A stretch of DNA of 61,045 bases from the NCBI GenBank assembly GCA_017458105.1, contig JAFTGC010000046.1, forward strand, positions 1 to 61,045. The letters are read 5' to 3'. The position numbers were made by a program, and so were the translations under genes. The stretch comes from Ruminococcus sp. (GTDB lineage Bacteria; Bacillota; Clostridia; Oscillospirales; Acutalibacteraceae). Shown here one piece after another: positions 54,055 through 61,045 of this stretch (position 1 is its first letter; every line of letters begins with the position of its first letter). The notes under the pieces were generated by a model, which worked only from the letters and a program-made list of their open reading frames with translations, did no database searches and was not told where the DNA came from.

Positions 54055-55002
54055 ATGATTATAAAACGCAAGATAGATATACCTGATTATATTGATATCC
54101 ATAAGCCTGTCACTTTGAAATCTATGGGCAATATACAAGAAATAGCCATAACAGATAGCTTTAATCGAAACGCAACTGTTATTCCATTGTCTAAGGATTA
54201 TTATATTGTTGTTTCAACAGGAGAGGTTAAGGAAGTAGAACATCACGCAGGTGACAGAACCGAGAACCTACGCAATCTTCAAAAATCAATGCGCGCATTA
54301 TCAGATTTGATTAATGCTAATATCTCTCAAGAAAATGCTCATAATTGTCGTTTCATCACTTTAACTTATAAAGATAATATGCAAAACCCCGAACAACTTT
54401 ATAATGATTTTCGTAATTTCAATAAGCGGTTTAAGCGTTTTATAAAAAAACAGAATTATGATTATGAATATATTGTGACTGTTGAAGCGCAGGAGCGTGG
54501 AGCTTATCACCTACATTGCATTTATATTTTTGATAAAAAAGCTCCATATATTGATAATTTTAAACTTGCTGAAATATGGGGTTTAGGATTTGTATCGGTA
54601 AAAGCTATTGATAAAAATGTAGATAATATAGGGAAATACTTAACTGCCTATCTTGCAGATTTACCTATTTATAATAATGCGGACATTTCAACTGACGTTT
54701 TGGGCGGTTCAATTAAAGAGATAACAAACGGTAACAATACTAAACGCATTATTAAAGGTGCAAGATTAAAACTGCTGCCTGTTGGAATTCGATTGTTCCG
54801 ATATTCAAGAGGTGTAAAAAAACCAATAATTTACGAAACGACTTATGATGAAGCAGTTAAAACGCTATCTGATAATGGCTATACAAAAATTGCGGAGTAT
54901 GCTGTTGAGATTTCAGACACAGACCGAGATTTTCGAAACAGGTATATCAAAGAAACTTATAAAAAATTCATTAACACTAAAGGAGCTAATAATGGTACAT
55001 AG
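54055..55002 (+). CDS. HUH-type replication initiator / relaxase-like protein
   Basis: 315 residues. The HUH metal motif is HLH in ERGAYHLHCIYIFDK; RFITLTYKDN is the preceding motif and the catalytic Tyr is expected in NIGKYLTAYLADL. Such proteins nick one strand and stay bound to the 5' end for rolling-circle replication. Neighbouring FtsK-like and DUF961-like genes suggest an ICE-derived replication module. The ribosome site (AGGTGAT) is rather distant from the ATG. Confidence 0.85.
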   Translation: MIIKRKIDIPDYIDIHKPVTLKSMGNIQEIAITDSFNRNATVIPLSKDYYIVVSTGEVKEVEHHAGDRTENLRNLQKSMRALSDLINANISQENAHNCRFITLTYKDNMQNPEQLYNDFRNFNKRFKRFIKKQNYDYEYIVTVEAQERGAYHLHCIYIFDKKAPYIDNFKLAEIWGLGFVSVKAIDKNVDNIGKYLTAYLADLPIYNNADISTDVLGGSIKEITNGNNTKRIIKGARLKLLPVGIRLFRYSRGVKKPIIYETTYDEAVKTLSDNGYTKIAEYAVEISDTDRDFRNRYIKETYKKFINTKGANNGT

Positions 55003-56272
55003 ATTAAAGAATAGAATTAAATATCCTTATTTAATCAATGGTTGTAAAAATATGTGGAAGAAAAAGTATAAAATGCTATTTCCTATTTTATTCCTGATTG
55101 CAATTTGCTGTTCTTGGTTCGCATTAGACCAAAACATACTCAGTATAACAATAGAGTGGTTAGAAACATTCCTGTTGTGGAGCATTAGCATAGTGATAAT
55201 CTCAGTTTTTATAATCGGAGAATTACTCATTGTTTCGCTGATTGGTACGCCTTTATCAGCAAACAGGGTTCACAAGTGTTTATTAAATGTCGGATTCAAA
55301 GATAAATCCGGTGATACTCCGCTGTTGCTTTCACGATATAAAGAAGGCAAAACAGAAATATTTGAATTCTATTCGCCTACTTTGCCGCTTACAGAATACG
55401 AAAAGAAAAAATCAATTATCGAAAACGCGCTGAATATTCAAATCATTGACCTTATTGTTGGAAACGATTTACAGCATATTTTGCTAAAAACTGTTCCTGC
55501 TAAAAACAAATTGCCCGAAAAAATCGAATGGGATAGTTCGCTGTTACCGGAGAAACCAAGCAAGTTTGTCATTGGTGAAAGTCAGATAGATACAGTTTCT
55601 TTTGACCTTAATGTTACACCACACATTTTGATTGGTGGCAGTTCGGGCAGCGGAAAGAGCGCATTGTTCAAGCTGATTATAGCACAAGCAATTACGAAAG
55701 GATATGATGTTTATGTAGCCGATTTCAAGGGCGGAGTTGATTTTAACGGCTTTTGGAGAAACAAGTGCGATATAATCACTGATCGGGAAAGGTTAATGAA
55801 ACGCCTTGATTTCATTGTCAAGGAATTAGAAGCCCGAAAAGAAATGTTCCGAAAAACTAAATGCAATAATATTGTTCAATATAACAATATGCTTGGCTGT
55901 GATTTACAGCGTATCATTTTTGGTTGTGATGAAATTGCAGAATTGCTTGATAAGACAGGGTTAAGCAAAAACGAGAAAGAAAACATCAATCAGGTAGAAA
56001 GCAAGTTTTCTTTGATTGCTCGTCAGGGGCGTGCGTTTGGAATTCATATGGTTTTCGCAACACAAAGACCTGACAGCGAGGTTTTAAAAGGTCAAATCAA
56101 GAATAATTTTGATTATCGTATTTGCGGACGCGCTGACAAGGTTTTGTCACAAATTATTCTTGATAATCCGGAAGCCGCTGAAAAAATTGCTAAAGATGAA
56201 CAAGGTGTCTTTCTCACAAACACAGGCGTACTGTTTAAGGCATATTATTTGAATGAAGATTATATGTTTTAA
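54992..56272 (+). CDS. FtsK/SpoIIIE-type DNA translocase (coupling protein-like)
   Basis: 426 residues. Two membrane helices at about 30-50 and 60-85 (LFPILFLIAICCSWFAL; LLWSISIVIISVFIIGELLI), then a P-loop ATPase: Walker A GGSSGSGKSALFK, VYVADFKGGVDF, Walker B IIFGCDEIAELLD and a terminal arginine-finger region IHMVFATQRPDSEV. It resembles ConQ/TcpA-type pumps of small ICEs. ATG 54992 follows AAGGAG and overlaps rep by 11 bp. It would deliver element DNA, or move it, but secretion genes are missing. Confidence 0.88.
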   Translation: MVHRLKNRIKYPYLINGCKNMWKKKYKMLFPILFLIAICCSWFALDQNILSITIEWLETFLLWSISIVIISVFIIGELLIVSLIGTPLSANRVHKCLLNVGFKDKSGDTPLLLSRYKEGKTEIFEFYSPTLPLTEYEKKKSIIENALNIQIIDLIVGNDLQHILLKTVPAKNKLPEKIEWDSSLLPEKPSKFVIGESQIDTVSFDLNVTPHILIGGSSGSGKSALFKLIIAQAITKGYDVYVADFKGGVDFNGFWRNKCDIITDRERLMKRLDFIVKELEARKEMFRKTKCNNIVQYNNMLGCDLQRIIFGCDEIAELLDKTGLSKNEKENINQVESKFSLIARQGRAFGIHMVFATQRPDSEVLKGQIKNNFDYRICGRADKVLSQIILDNPEAAEKIAKDEQGVFLTNTGVLFKAYYLNEDYMF

Positions 56273-56304
56273 TATACTTTATTCATATAACAAGGTGTGA
56301 TTGA

Positions 56305-56406
56305 ATGGTAGAAGTAAACAATAATTTTCAGTCGGAAGATCAGAAACAAATAAAGCGTAATTTGAATGAAGCGCTCATACAGATAATACGGCTGAAAAGC
56401 AAGTAA
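56305..56406 (+). CDS. 33-residue small protein upstream of the recombinase
   Basis: MVEVNNNFQSEDQKQIKRNL, then NEALIQIIRLKSK. AAGGTGTG lies upstream of the ATG. It lies 32 bp after ftsK and just before the recombinase promoter. Its size, charge and position make it one candidate for a recombination directionality factor, but no family was recognised. Confidence 0.55.
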   Translation: MVEVNNNFQSEDQKQIKRNLNEALIQIIRLKSK

Positions 56407-56410
56407 AGCA

Positions 56411-56468
56411 TTGAAGTAAAGTAATCTATATGTTATAATAACAATGGTTTATATAGCATATAGATTAC
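56411..56468 (+). promoter_or_regulatory. Recombinase promoter with 12-bp inverted operator
   Basis: -35 TTGAAG (56411-56416), 17 bp, -10 TATAAT (56434-56439). GTAATCTATATG (56421-56432) lies in the spacer and its exact inverted copy CATATAGATTAC (56457-56468) lies downstream of the start. Tight repression or a hairpin in the 5' leader are both possible. Confidence 0.8.
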
Positions 56469-56497
56469 ACGCTTTCTTAGGAAAGGGTAAGGTTTAT

Positions 56498-58072
56498 ATG
56501 TTACAACAGAATAACAACCTTTCTCCTTTGAAAGCGGCTTTATATGTTCGACTTTCGAGGGAGGACAGAGATAAAATACGAAAGGAAGATGATTCGGAAA
56601 GTATCATCAATCAGCAAAATATGCTGATCAACTATTGCAAGGATAATCAAATAGAGATTTACAATATCTATAACGATGAAGATTACAGCGGTTCGGACCG
56701 TGAACGTCCTGCGTTCAACCGTATGATACAAGACGCGGAAAGCAGGAAGTTCAATATGGTTCTTTGCAAAACGCAATCGAGATTTGCGCGTGATATGGAG
56801 CTTGTAGAAAAGTACGTCAACGGTTTATTCCCGATTTGGGGTATTCGCTTTGTCGGCGTAGTCGATAACGCGGATTCAACCAATAAATACAACCGCAAGC
56901 AACGTCAAATCACCTCGCTTGTAGATCAATGGTATTTAGAGGACTTGTCCGAGAACGTCAAGGCTACTTTAGCTTCAAAACGCAAACAAGGCTTGTGGGT
57001 GGGCGCATTTGCTCCATACGGATATATCAAAGATCCCGATAACAAGAATCATTTGATTGTTGATGAAGAAGCTGCCGAGGTCGTCAAATATATCTTTGAT
57101 TTGTATTTGCAGGGCTACGGCATTACGCCGATCGCCCGAAAGCTCAATGAGCAAGGAATACCAAATCCTGCGACCTACAAGCAACAGCACGGTCAGCCGT
57201 TTCAGAACGCGCACAAGGAATGTTCGGATATTTGGCACACATATTCTATTGGGAGAATGCTGTCTAACTTAGTATATCGCGGCTGTGTCGTTCAAGGTAT
57301 GTCAGAAAACATATCCTATAAGTCAACAAAGAAGCGGCAAAAGCCGAAAGAGGAATGGGATATCGTCGAGGGCACGCATGAGCCGATTATCGACCAATGC
57401 ACTTGGGATAGAGTACAGCGGTTGAGGGCAAGCAAGCCGAAAGCCTGTAATATGGGCGAACCAAACATTTTTGCAGGAAAGGTCAAATGCTTAAACTGCG
57501 GGAGCTCCATGCGAATTTACTATACACATCACGAACGCTATTACCGTTGCAGTACACATTACTTTGCAAGTGATAGGTGTTCAGGTACATTCGTTTCCGA
57601 AAAGGTGTTACAAAGGGAAGTCCTCAAACAAATTCGGCTATTGTATCAGCAGTATGTTGATGAAGCGTATATATCCGAAAATCTGAATATCGAAAACGGA
57701 TATGTAGAAAAGACAGAAATGCTGAAATCGAGGATAAAAACCGCGGAACAGTCAATAGAAAAGCTGAACAAGCGGTATAAAAATCTCTATCTTGATAAGC
57801 TCGATGAAGTGATCTCAAAAGAGGAATTCTTGATGTTATCTGAGGATTGCAGAGCAAACAAGCAAGCCTTAGAGCAAGATATAGCGGACTATCAAAAGGA
57901 GTTAGCCTATATCACCACGCAAATTGACAGCACAGACAATCAGTTTGATGTTATAAGGCAATTCAAGGATATAAAAGAATTGGACAGCCTGACGGTCAAC
58001 ACATTGATTGACTACATAGAAGTCGGCGGCAGTAAAAACCGCCGTATCATCAACATTCATTGGAATTTATAA
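56498..58072 (+). CDS. Large serine recombinase (site-specific integrase/excisionase)
   Basis: 524 residues. Catalytic Ser20 in AALYVRLSREDRD; conserved resolvase-domain blocks NDEDYSGSDRERPAFNRMIQ, CKTQSRFARDMELVEKYV; recombinase domain with APYGYIKDP and YGITPIARKLNEQGIPNP; zinc ribbon CLNCG ... CS ... C (about 345-380); and a C-terminal coiled coil (about 400-480). ATG 56498 (AAGG upstream) is chosen over an earlier start inside the operator. It sits 45 bp from the right end and should catalyse integration into, and excision from, cotJC. Confidence 0.94.
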   Translation: MLQQNNNLSPLKAALYVRLSREDRDKIRKEDDSESIINQQNMLINYCKDNQIEIYNIYNDEDYSGSDRERPAFNRMIQDAESRKFNMVLCKTQSRFARDMELVEKYVNGLFPIWGIRFVGVVDNADSTNKYNRKQRQITSLVDQWYLEDLSENVKATLASKRKQGLWVGAFAPYGYIKDPDNKNHLIVDEEAAEVVKYIFDLYLQGYGITPIARKLNEQGIPNPATYKQQHGQPFQNAHKECSDIWHTYSIGRMLSNLVYRGCVVQGMSENISYKSTKKRQKPKEEWDIVEGTHEPIIDQCTWDRVQRLRASKPKACNMGEPNIFAGKVKCLNCGSSMRIYYTHHERYYRCSTHYFASDRCSGTFVSEKVLQREVLKQIRLLYQQYVDEAYISENLNIENGYVEKTEMLKSRIKTAEQSIEKLNKRYKNLYLDKLDEVISKEEFLMLSEDCRANKQALEQDIADYQKELAYITTQIDSTDNQFDVIRQFKDIKELDSLTVNTLIDYIEVGGSKNRRIINIHWNL

Positions 58073-58094
58073 AAACAATGAGCGTGTATTCTAT

Positions 58095-58140
58095 GTAGTG
58101 CATTGATAGCCTTATGGGAGCAAAAAGCCAGAACAACTTA
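58095..58140 (+). other. Right attachment junction (attR)
   Basis: The element arm GTAGTGCATTGATAGCC (58095-58111), six bases, core GAGCA (58118-58122), then cotJC sequence AAAAGCCAGAACAACTTATG. Joining the right and left element ends would form a 47-bp attP with the core near its centre. Confidence 0.8.
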
Positions 58141-58363
58141 TGAAAATATTCTTAGATTTTGTGATGATCCGGATGTAATTGATCCTATAAGATTCTTACG
58201 AGCAAGGGAAATTGTCCACTATCAGCGTTTTGGTGAAACCTTGAGGATTCTCACTGACAATCTTGACAGTAAAAACTTCTACGCATTTAATCCGGAATTT
58301 GACAAAGAATGTTTCCGAAAAAAACAAACTAAGAATAAAACTAAAAATAAAAAAACTGATTAA
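58118..58363 (+). pseudogene. cotJC: CotJC, 3' part, cut off by the integrated element
   Basis: Encodes EQKARTTYENILRFCDDPDV then IDPIRFLRAREIVHYQRFGE and the tail ending KNKKTD: the last two helices of a CotJC/manganese-catalase protein, including the metal-site Glu of AAEQKA and the REIVHYQRF block. It has no start codon or ribosome site of its own that would make sense; a TTG at 58103 lies in element DNA. It becomes part of a full cotJC only after excision. The cotJ terminator follows. Confidence 0.93.
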
Positions 58364-58410
58364 TAAAAATTAATTTTAAAGCAACCTTAAATTATTTATA
58401 GCTAACTATT

Positions 58411-58462
58411 GACAACACCGCACAAATCAAATACCAATATTTGTGCGGTATTGTCTTTTTTT
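58411..58462 (+). terminator. Native terminator of the cotJ operon
   Basis: 17-base arms (58411-58427 and 58439-58455) pair with one G-U, followed by seven U. The operon's terminator is thus 11 kb from the start of cotJC, separated by the element. Confidence 0.92.
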
Positions 58463-58494
58463 ATATACTTAAATTTAAAAAAATTATTATATCA

Positions 58495-58522
58495 TTTACA
58501 AATAATTTATTTGTGATATAAT
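58495..58522 (+). promoter_or_regulatory. Candidate promoter of the CoiA-like gene
   Basis: TTTACA (58495-58500), 16 bp, extended -10 TGA-TATAAT (58517-58522), 60 bp before the ATG. Confidence 0.55.
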
Positions 58523-58583
58523 TGTATCAAAATATAGAAAATATGCTATAAATACACACAAATACAAAACATTGAGGTAATTT

Positions 58584-59540
58584 ATGAAAACTCATGCTTT
58601 ATCTGTAAATAGGACAACTCACAAAACAAAAATTATTACGGCTTTTGATGCAATTTATCTAAGAGAATTTTATCAAAAAGAATTTTTAAAGTATGATTTT
58701 TTCTATGTTGATGATTTTAAAGATGAAAAATATTCAGTTTTACCAAAATATATAAAGTCAACAAACACTGCTTTTTTTGCGTTCAATTCTAACAATAATC
58801 ACCCGCAAAATATCGGTGACGAAGGAGAAACTTTGACGCATTTTGCGGCAAAAAAAGCATTGGCCAGGATGTCGCATTTAAAATTAGTTGATATAGAAAA
58901 TCACCGTGAACTAATTCTAAATGTTACCAAAGAAAAAAATTGTAATGAAAAACAGTTTAAGTTTGACAGAACTTTTTATGCGGATGTATACTACAAGTTG
59001 GATAAGAATAATCAGCTTAAAGATATGAGAAAATATTTATATAAATGGTATGAAAATTTTGTTATAGAAGTTTGCGTATCACATAAAGTACCATTTAATA
59101 AATGCGATTATTTCTTCAAAAATAACATACCAATTTTCGAAGTATTCATTCCAAAAAACACTTGTAGAAAATTTGGGTTAGAAAAACCGGTAAGTCTATC
59201 AAAAGAAAAAATCAACACAGCCATAATCAATATGCAGAGGATGTTTGAAAAGGGTATACGCGGAAAGTTTATTTCCGATCCATCTTCAGAGGAATATCTT
59301 ACTATGTGTAAATATAAAAAAGAAATAGAGCGTTTCAAACAAGAAACCCTAAAAACAAAAAATGAGTATCAAGAAATCAGTTCTAAATTGCAAAATGCAA
59401 ACGAAGAATTAGAAAATATAGAGCAAAAGATAGGGTATTATAAATCTTTGGAATTACATAATGAAGAGTTAAAAAATGAGATTGCCGAATTCAAAAAACA
59501 TCCTTTAAAATTTATATTTTTGAATCGTAAACATAAATAG
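58584..59540 (+). CDS. Uncharacterised protein, CoiA/PD-(D/E)XK-like N-terminus and coiled coil
   Basis: 318 residues. Residues 78-170 show a pattern like CoiA-type nucleases: an acidic-His helix (DEGETLTHFAAKKAL, E82 and H86), then FDRTFYADVYYKL (D134) and FVIEVCVSHK (E162, K168), reading as D...E-x-K-like. IPIFEVFIPKN follows. From about 250 a long coiled coil runs to a basic end (LKFIFLNRKHK). Ribosome site GAGG. It stands alone after the cotJ terminator. A nuclease role is a hypothesis only. Confidence 0.65.
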   Translation: MKTHALSVNRTTHKTKIITAFDAIYLREFYQKEFLKYDFFYVDDFKDEKYSVLPKYIKSTNTAFFAFNSNNNHPQNIGDEGETLTHFAAKKALARMSHLKLVDIENHRELILNVTKEKNCNEKQFKFDRTFYADVYYKLDKNNQLKDMRKYLYKWYENFVIEVCVSHKVPFNKCDYFFKNNIPIFEVFIPKNTCRKFGLEKPVSLSKEKINTAIINMQRMFEKGIRGKFISDPSSEEYLTMCKYKKEIERFKQETLKTKNEYQEISSKLQNANEELENIEQKIGYYKSLELHNEELKNEIAEFKKHPLKFIFLNRKHK

Positions 59541-59893
59541 ACGATTTCGCTAATTTCTTTGAGAAAAAGTGGTTACTCTGATGTTGTAAAATTAAACTTG
59601 ACACCTTTAATTCAAATAAATAAAATAAGAATTAAGAATTCAAAATATCGACAATCAAGCTATTTCAATAAATAGGTTTAACAAAAGCAGGAGATAAGCA
59701 TGGAATTCCCGACGATACACTTAGCATTTATATAAATAAATACTATATCTACATCGAATTTAGTGCTAAAACATTTGAAAACGGTATAAGAAAAGTTTAA
59801 TAAAGACTGAATCATTTTAATGTCGGGGATGAATACTCCGCCGAAACCATTGTAACCTAATAAGCAGATAAATTACCAGAGAGGAACATTATT
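59541..59893 (+). other. Intergenic stretch with a possible gene remnant
   Basis: About 350 bp without a complete gene. A 42-codon open stretch ending at 59801 reads GIPDDTLSIYINKYYIYIEF and more, but has no usable start codon. It may be the end of a decayed gene. Confidence 0.35.
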
Positions 59894-60727
59894 ATGACTG
59901 ATTTGAGTAAACTAATAGAATTATTATCGACTATGAGCGGATGCTCAGTCACTCAGCGAATTAAGACAATGAAACAGCCGCGTGGAGGATATATCAAACC
60001 TAAAGATATGGATTCAATTTCACTTGGAAAGGGAATTGAATCTTTGAATCCTGATGAAAGCACACATGCAGGTCTTGTTGGAACTGCCGTTGATTATTTA
60101 ACGCGTTTTTTGCTTGGTGCATCAGTCGAAGATGCTTTTCAAATTTCATTATTAGGCGCCAAAATTATACAGAAAGACGCTAAAGCTAAAAAGCTAATGA
60201 CATACATAAAAGGATTGGACAATCAGTCAGTAATTAATGCTGTAAAATTATGTGGATTTGATGTTTGCTATAGAGCGGGCATAATGCGTTATAAACCGGT
60301 TGAAAAGATTATGCCTGATAGTGCATCTATTGAAAATATTGTCACAATGGTAAAGCGATCTTTGAATTTTTTTAATGAATATGGACCTAAGATATTGAAT
60401 GGATTCACTTTTGAAGGTGGCTATACAAATGTTGTCAGTTTCGGTGATGGTGACTTTATGACAAAGGACACTCTATGGGATTTCAAAGTTTCTAAATTTC
60501 CTATAAAGAAAGAACATACGCTACAACTGCTAATGTATTGGCGTATGGGACTTCATTCTATACATCCCGAGTTTAAAAACATACAGTATCTTGGAATTTA
60601 TAATCCACGTCTAAATGTTGTATCTCGTATTTCTGTCACAGACATTTCAGATGATGTAATTAGAAAAGTGGAAACCGAAGTAATTGGCTACAAAGAATAT
60701 TATAATGAAACAACAAAACAGTTCTAA
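59894..60727 (+). CDS. RecB-like PD-(D/E)XK nuclease-family protein
   Basis: 277 residues. The nuclease motifs of the RecB/Cas4/lambda-exonuclease group are in the right order: GTAVDYL (63-69), FGDGDFM (183-189), WDFKV with D196 and K198, and QLLMYW (Q211, Y215), the QxxxY motif. There is no helicase or iron-sulfur cysteine set. The cellular role is unknown; DNA repair and anti-phage functions both occur in this group. GAGG lies upstream of the ATG. It is the last full gene in the window. Confidence 0.75.
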   Translation: MTDLSKLIELLSTMSGCSVTQRIKTMKQPRGGYIKPKDMDSISLGKGIESLNPDESTHAGLVGTAVDYLTRFLLGASVEDAFQISLLGAKIIQKDAKAKKLMTYIKGLDNQSVINAVKLCGFDVCYRAGIMRYKPVEKIMPDSASIENIVTMVKRSLNFFNEYGPKILNGFTFEGGYTNVVSFGDGDFMTKDTLWDFKVSKFPIKKEHTLQLLMYWRMGLHSIHPEFKNIQYLGIYNPRLNVVSRISVTDISDDVIRKVETEVIGYKEYYNETTKQF

Positions 60728-61011
60728 ATGGTGTTATATTTACCCATGTCAATACGAAGATGTATTCTGAAATTGTCAATATAACTTAAAACATTTAACT
60801 TGAACAAATCAGGCGGTATTAGTAAAGCTCCAAAAATACTGTTTACACTTGATTATAGTTGACAAACCTTTGTTAAAAGAACAAATTTTAGATAGAACAA
60901 TTCTAGCAAGGCATTTCCATTGGGAAATGAAGCCCATATCAGACAAACTTGTTTCCTGGCTTTGTCAAGAAAAGTGTGTAAGATTTTTAAAAAAGTTTAT
61001 GAGTCAATGTT

Positions 61012-61045
61012 TTTCCAACCTAGGGGGTACCCCCTAGGTTGGAAA
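61012..61045. repeat. Perfect 34-bp palindrome at the window end
   Basis: 17-base arm TTTCCAACCTAGGGGGT is followed directly by its inverted copy with no loop, ending exactly at the last base. The region 60728-61011 before it shows no reliable gene. The palindrome may be half of a longer inverted repeat or an assembly boundary. Confidence 0.85.

Larger units (their letters stand above)
47314..58122 (+). mobile_element. 10.8-kb serine-recombinase element inserted in cotJC
   Basis: Bounded by GAGCA at 47309-47313 and 58118-58122; the shared core makes the exact ends ambiguous by five bases. Contents in order: unknown 139-residue protein, GHKL-type ATPase, membrane protein, lipoprotein, DnaJ-domain and DUF3846 proteins and a repressor (last three on the minus strand), DUF961-like protein, candidate origin hairpin, HUH Rep, FtsK-like ATPase, small basic protein and a large serine recombinase next to the right end. 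This is an ICE-derived or mobilisable element without secretion genes. The insertion splits a sporulation gene so that excision restores it. Confidence 0.88.

Noticed and set aside
47314-58122. Prophage identity for the cotJC element
   Set aside because: No terminase, portal, capsid, tail or lysis genes were seen; the genes present match ICE or mobilisable elements instead.
58103-58363. Independent 86-residue gene starting at TTG 58103
   Set aside because: The first five codons are element DNA and there is no ribosome site; the remainder is the displaced end of cotJC.
60849-61037. 62-residue open frame near the window end
   Set aside because: It starts at a non-ATG codon without a ribosome site and runs into the terminal palindrome. 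It could be a remnant, but nothing supports a gene.

Overview
The window reads as a chromosomal segment of a low-GC, endospore-forming Clostridia, most like the Oscillospiraceae/Ruminococcaceae. The reasons are the IspH-RpsA fusion gene, the HI0933-cmk-plsC-ispH/rpsA gene order, a cotJABC spore-coat operon, AprAB-type assimilatory sulfate reduction and strong AGGAGG ribosome binding sites. No rRNA, tRNA, CRISPR array or IS transposase was recognised. The species cannot be fixed from sequence alone.

Layout. 1-7 kb: a truncated Ig-like surface protein, a Y-family DNA polymerase, an autoregulated MarR gene followed by a YbeY homologue that lacks metal ligands, an FAH-family enzyme, tagD, a lipoprotein and prfB. 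7-19 kb: housekeeping genes, namely a RING/zinc-ribbon membrane protein with galU, the UPF0340-HD-ligA operon, the RpiR/HI0933-cmk-plsC-ispH/rpsA run and a rhodanese-TusA-DsrE protein. 19-22.7 kb: a 1043-residue secreted protein with a 45-residue companion peptide and a very short upstream ORF.

22.8-46 kb is one large sulfur-assimilation region, all on the minus strand. Sulfate uptake (Sbp-CysT-CysW-CysA) feeds ATP sulfurylase (CysD/CysN) and APS reductase (AprA/AprB). The sulfite is reduced by a siroheme/4Fe-4S reductase, whose cofactor is made by the hemA-sirC-hemC-cobA/hemD-hemB-hemL genes. The sulfide is then loaded on a ThiS-like carrier ending GGGQ through a ThiF-like activator and a JAMM peptidase, and passed to an O-acetylhomoserine sulfhydrylase (MetY), as in the protein-thiocarboxylate homocysteine route. 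The siroheme and sulfur genes overlap or nearly touch and look like one transcript. Its first gene, hemA, carries an in-frame TAA. An AraC-type regulator, a nitrilase-family enzyme and a second Cys/Met-type PLP enzyme follow.

46.4-58.5 kb holds the main find: cotJA, cotJB and the first 137 codons of cotJC, then a 10.8 kb integrated element, then the missing 3' part of cotJC in the correct frame, followed by the operon's terminator. The element ends with a large serine recombinase gene 45 bp from its right edge. Its ends share a 5-bp core (GAGCA), and joining them builds a 47-bp attP with near-perfect inverted arms. Precise excision would restore a 216-residue CotJC. This is the same logic as the sigK skin element, here in a coat gene for a manganese-catalase-like protein. 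The element also carries a HUH replication initiator, an FtsK-type coupling ATPase, a DUF961-like protein, a phage-type repressor and several cargo genes, but no type IV secretion genes.

58.5-61 kb: two uncharacterised proteins with nuclease-like motifs (CoiA-like and RecB-like PD-(D/E)XK). The window ends in a perfect 34-bp palindrome.
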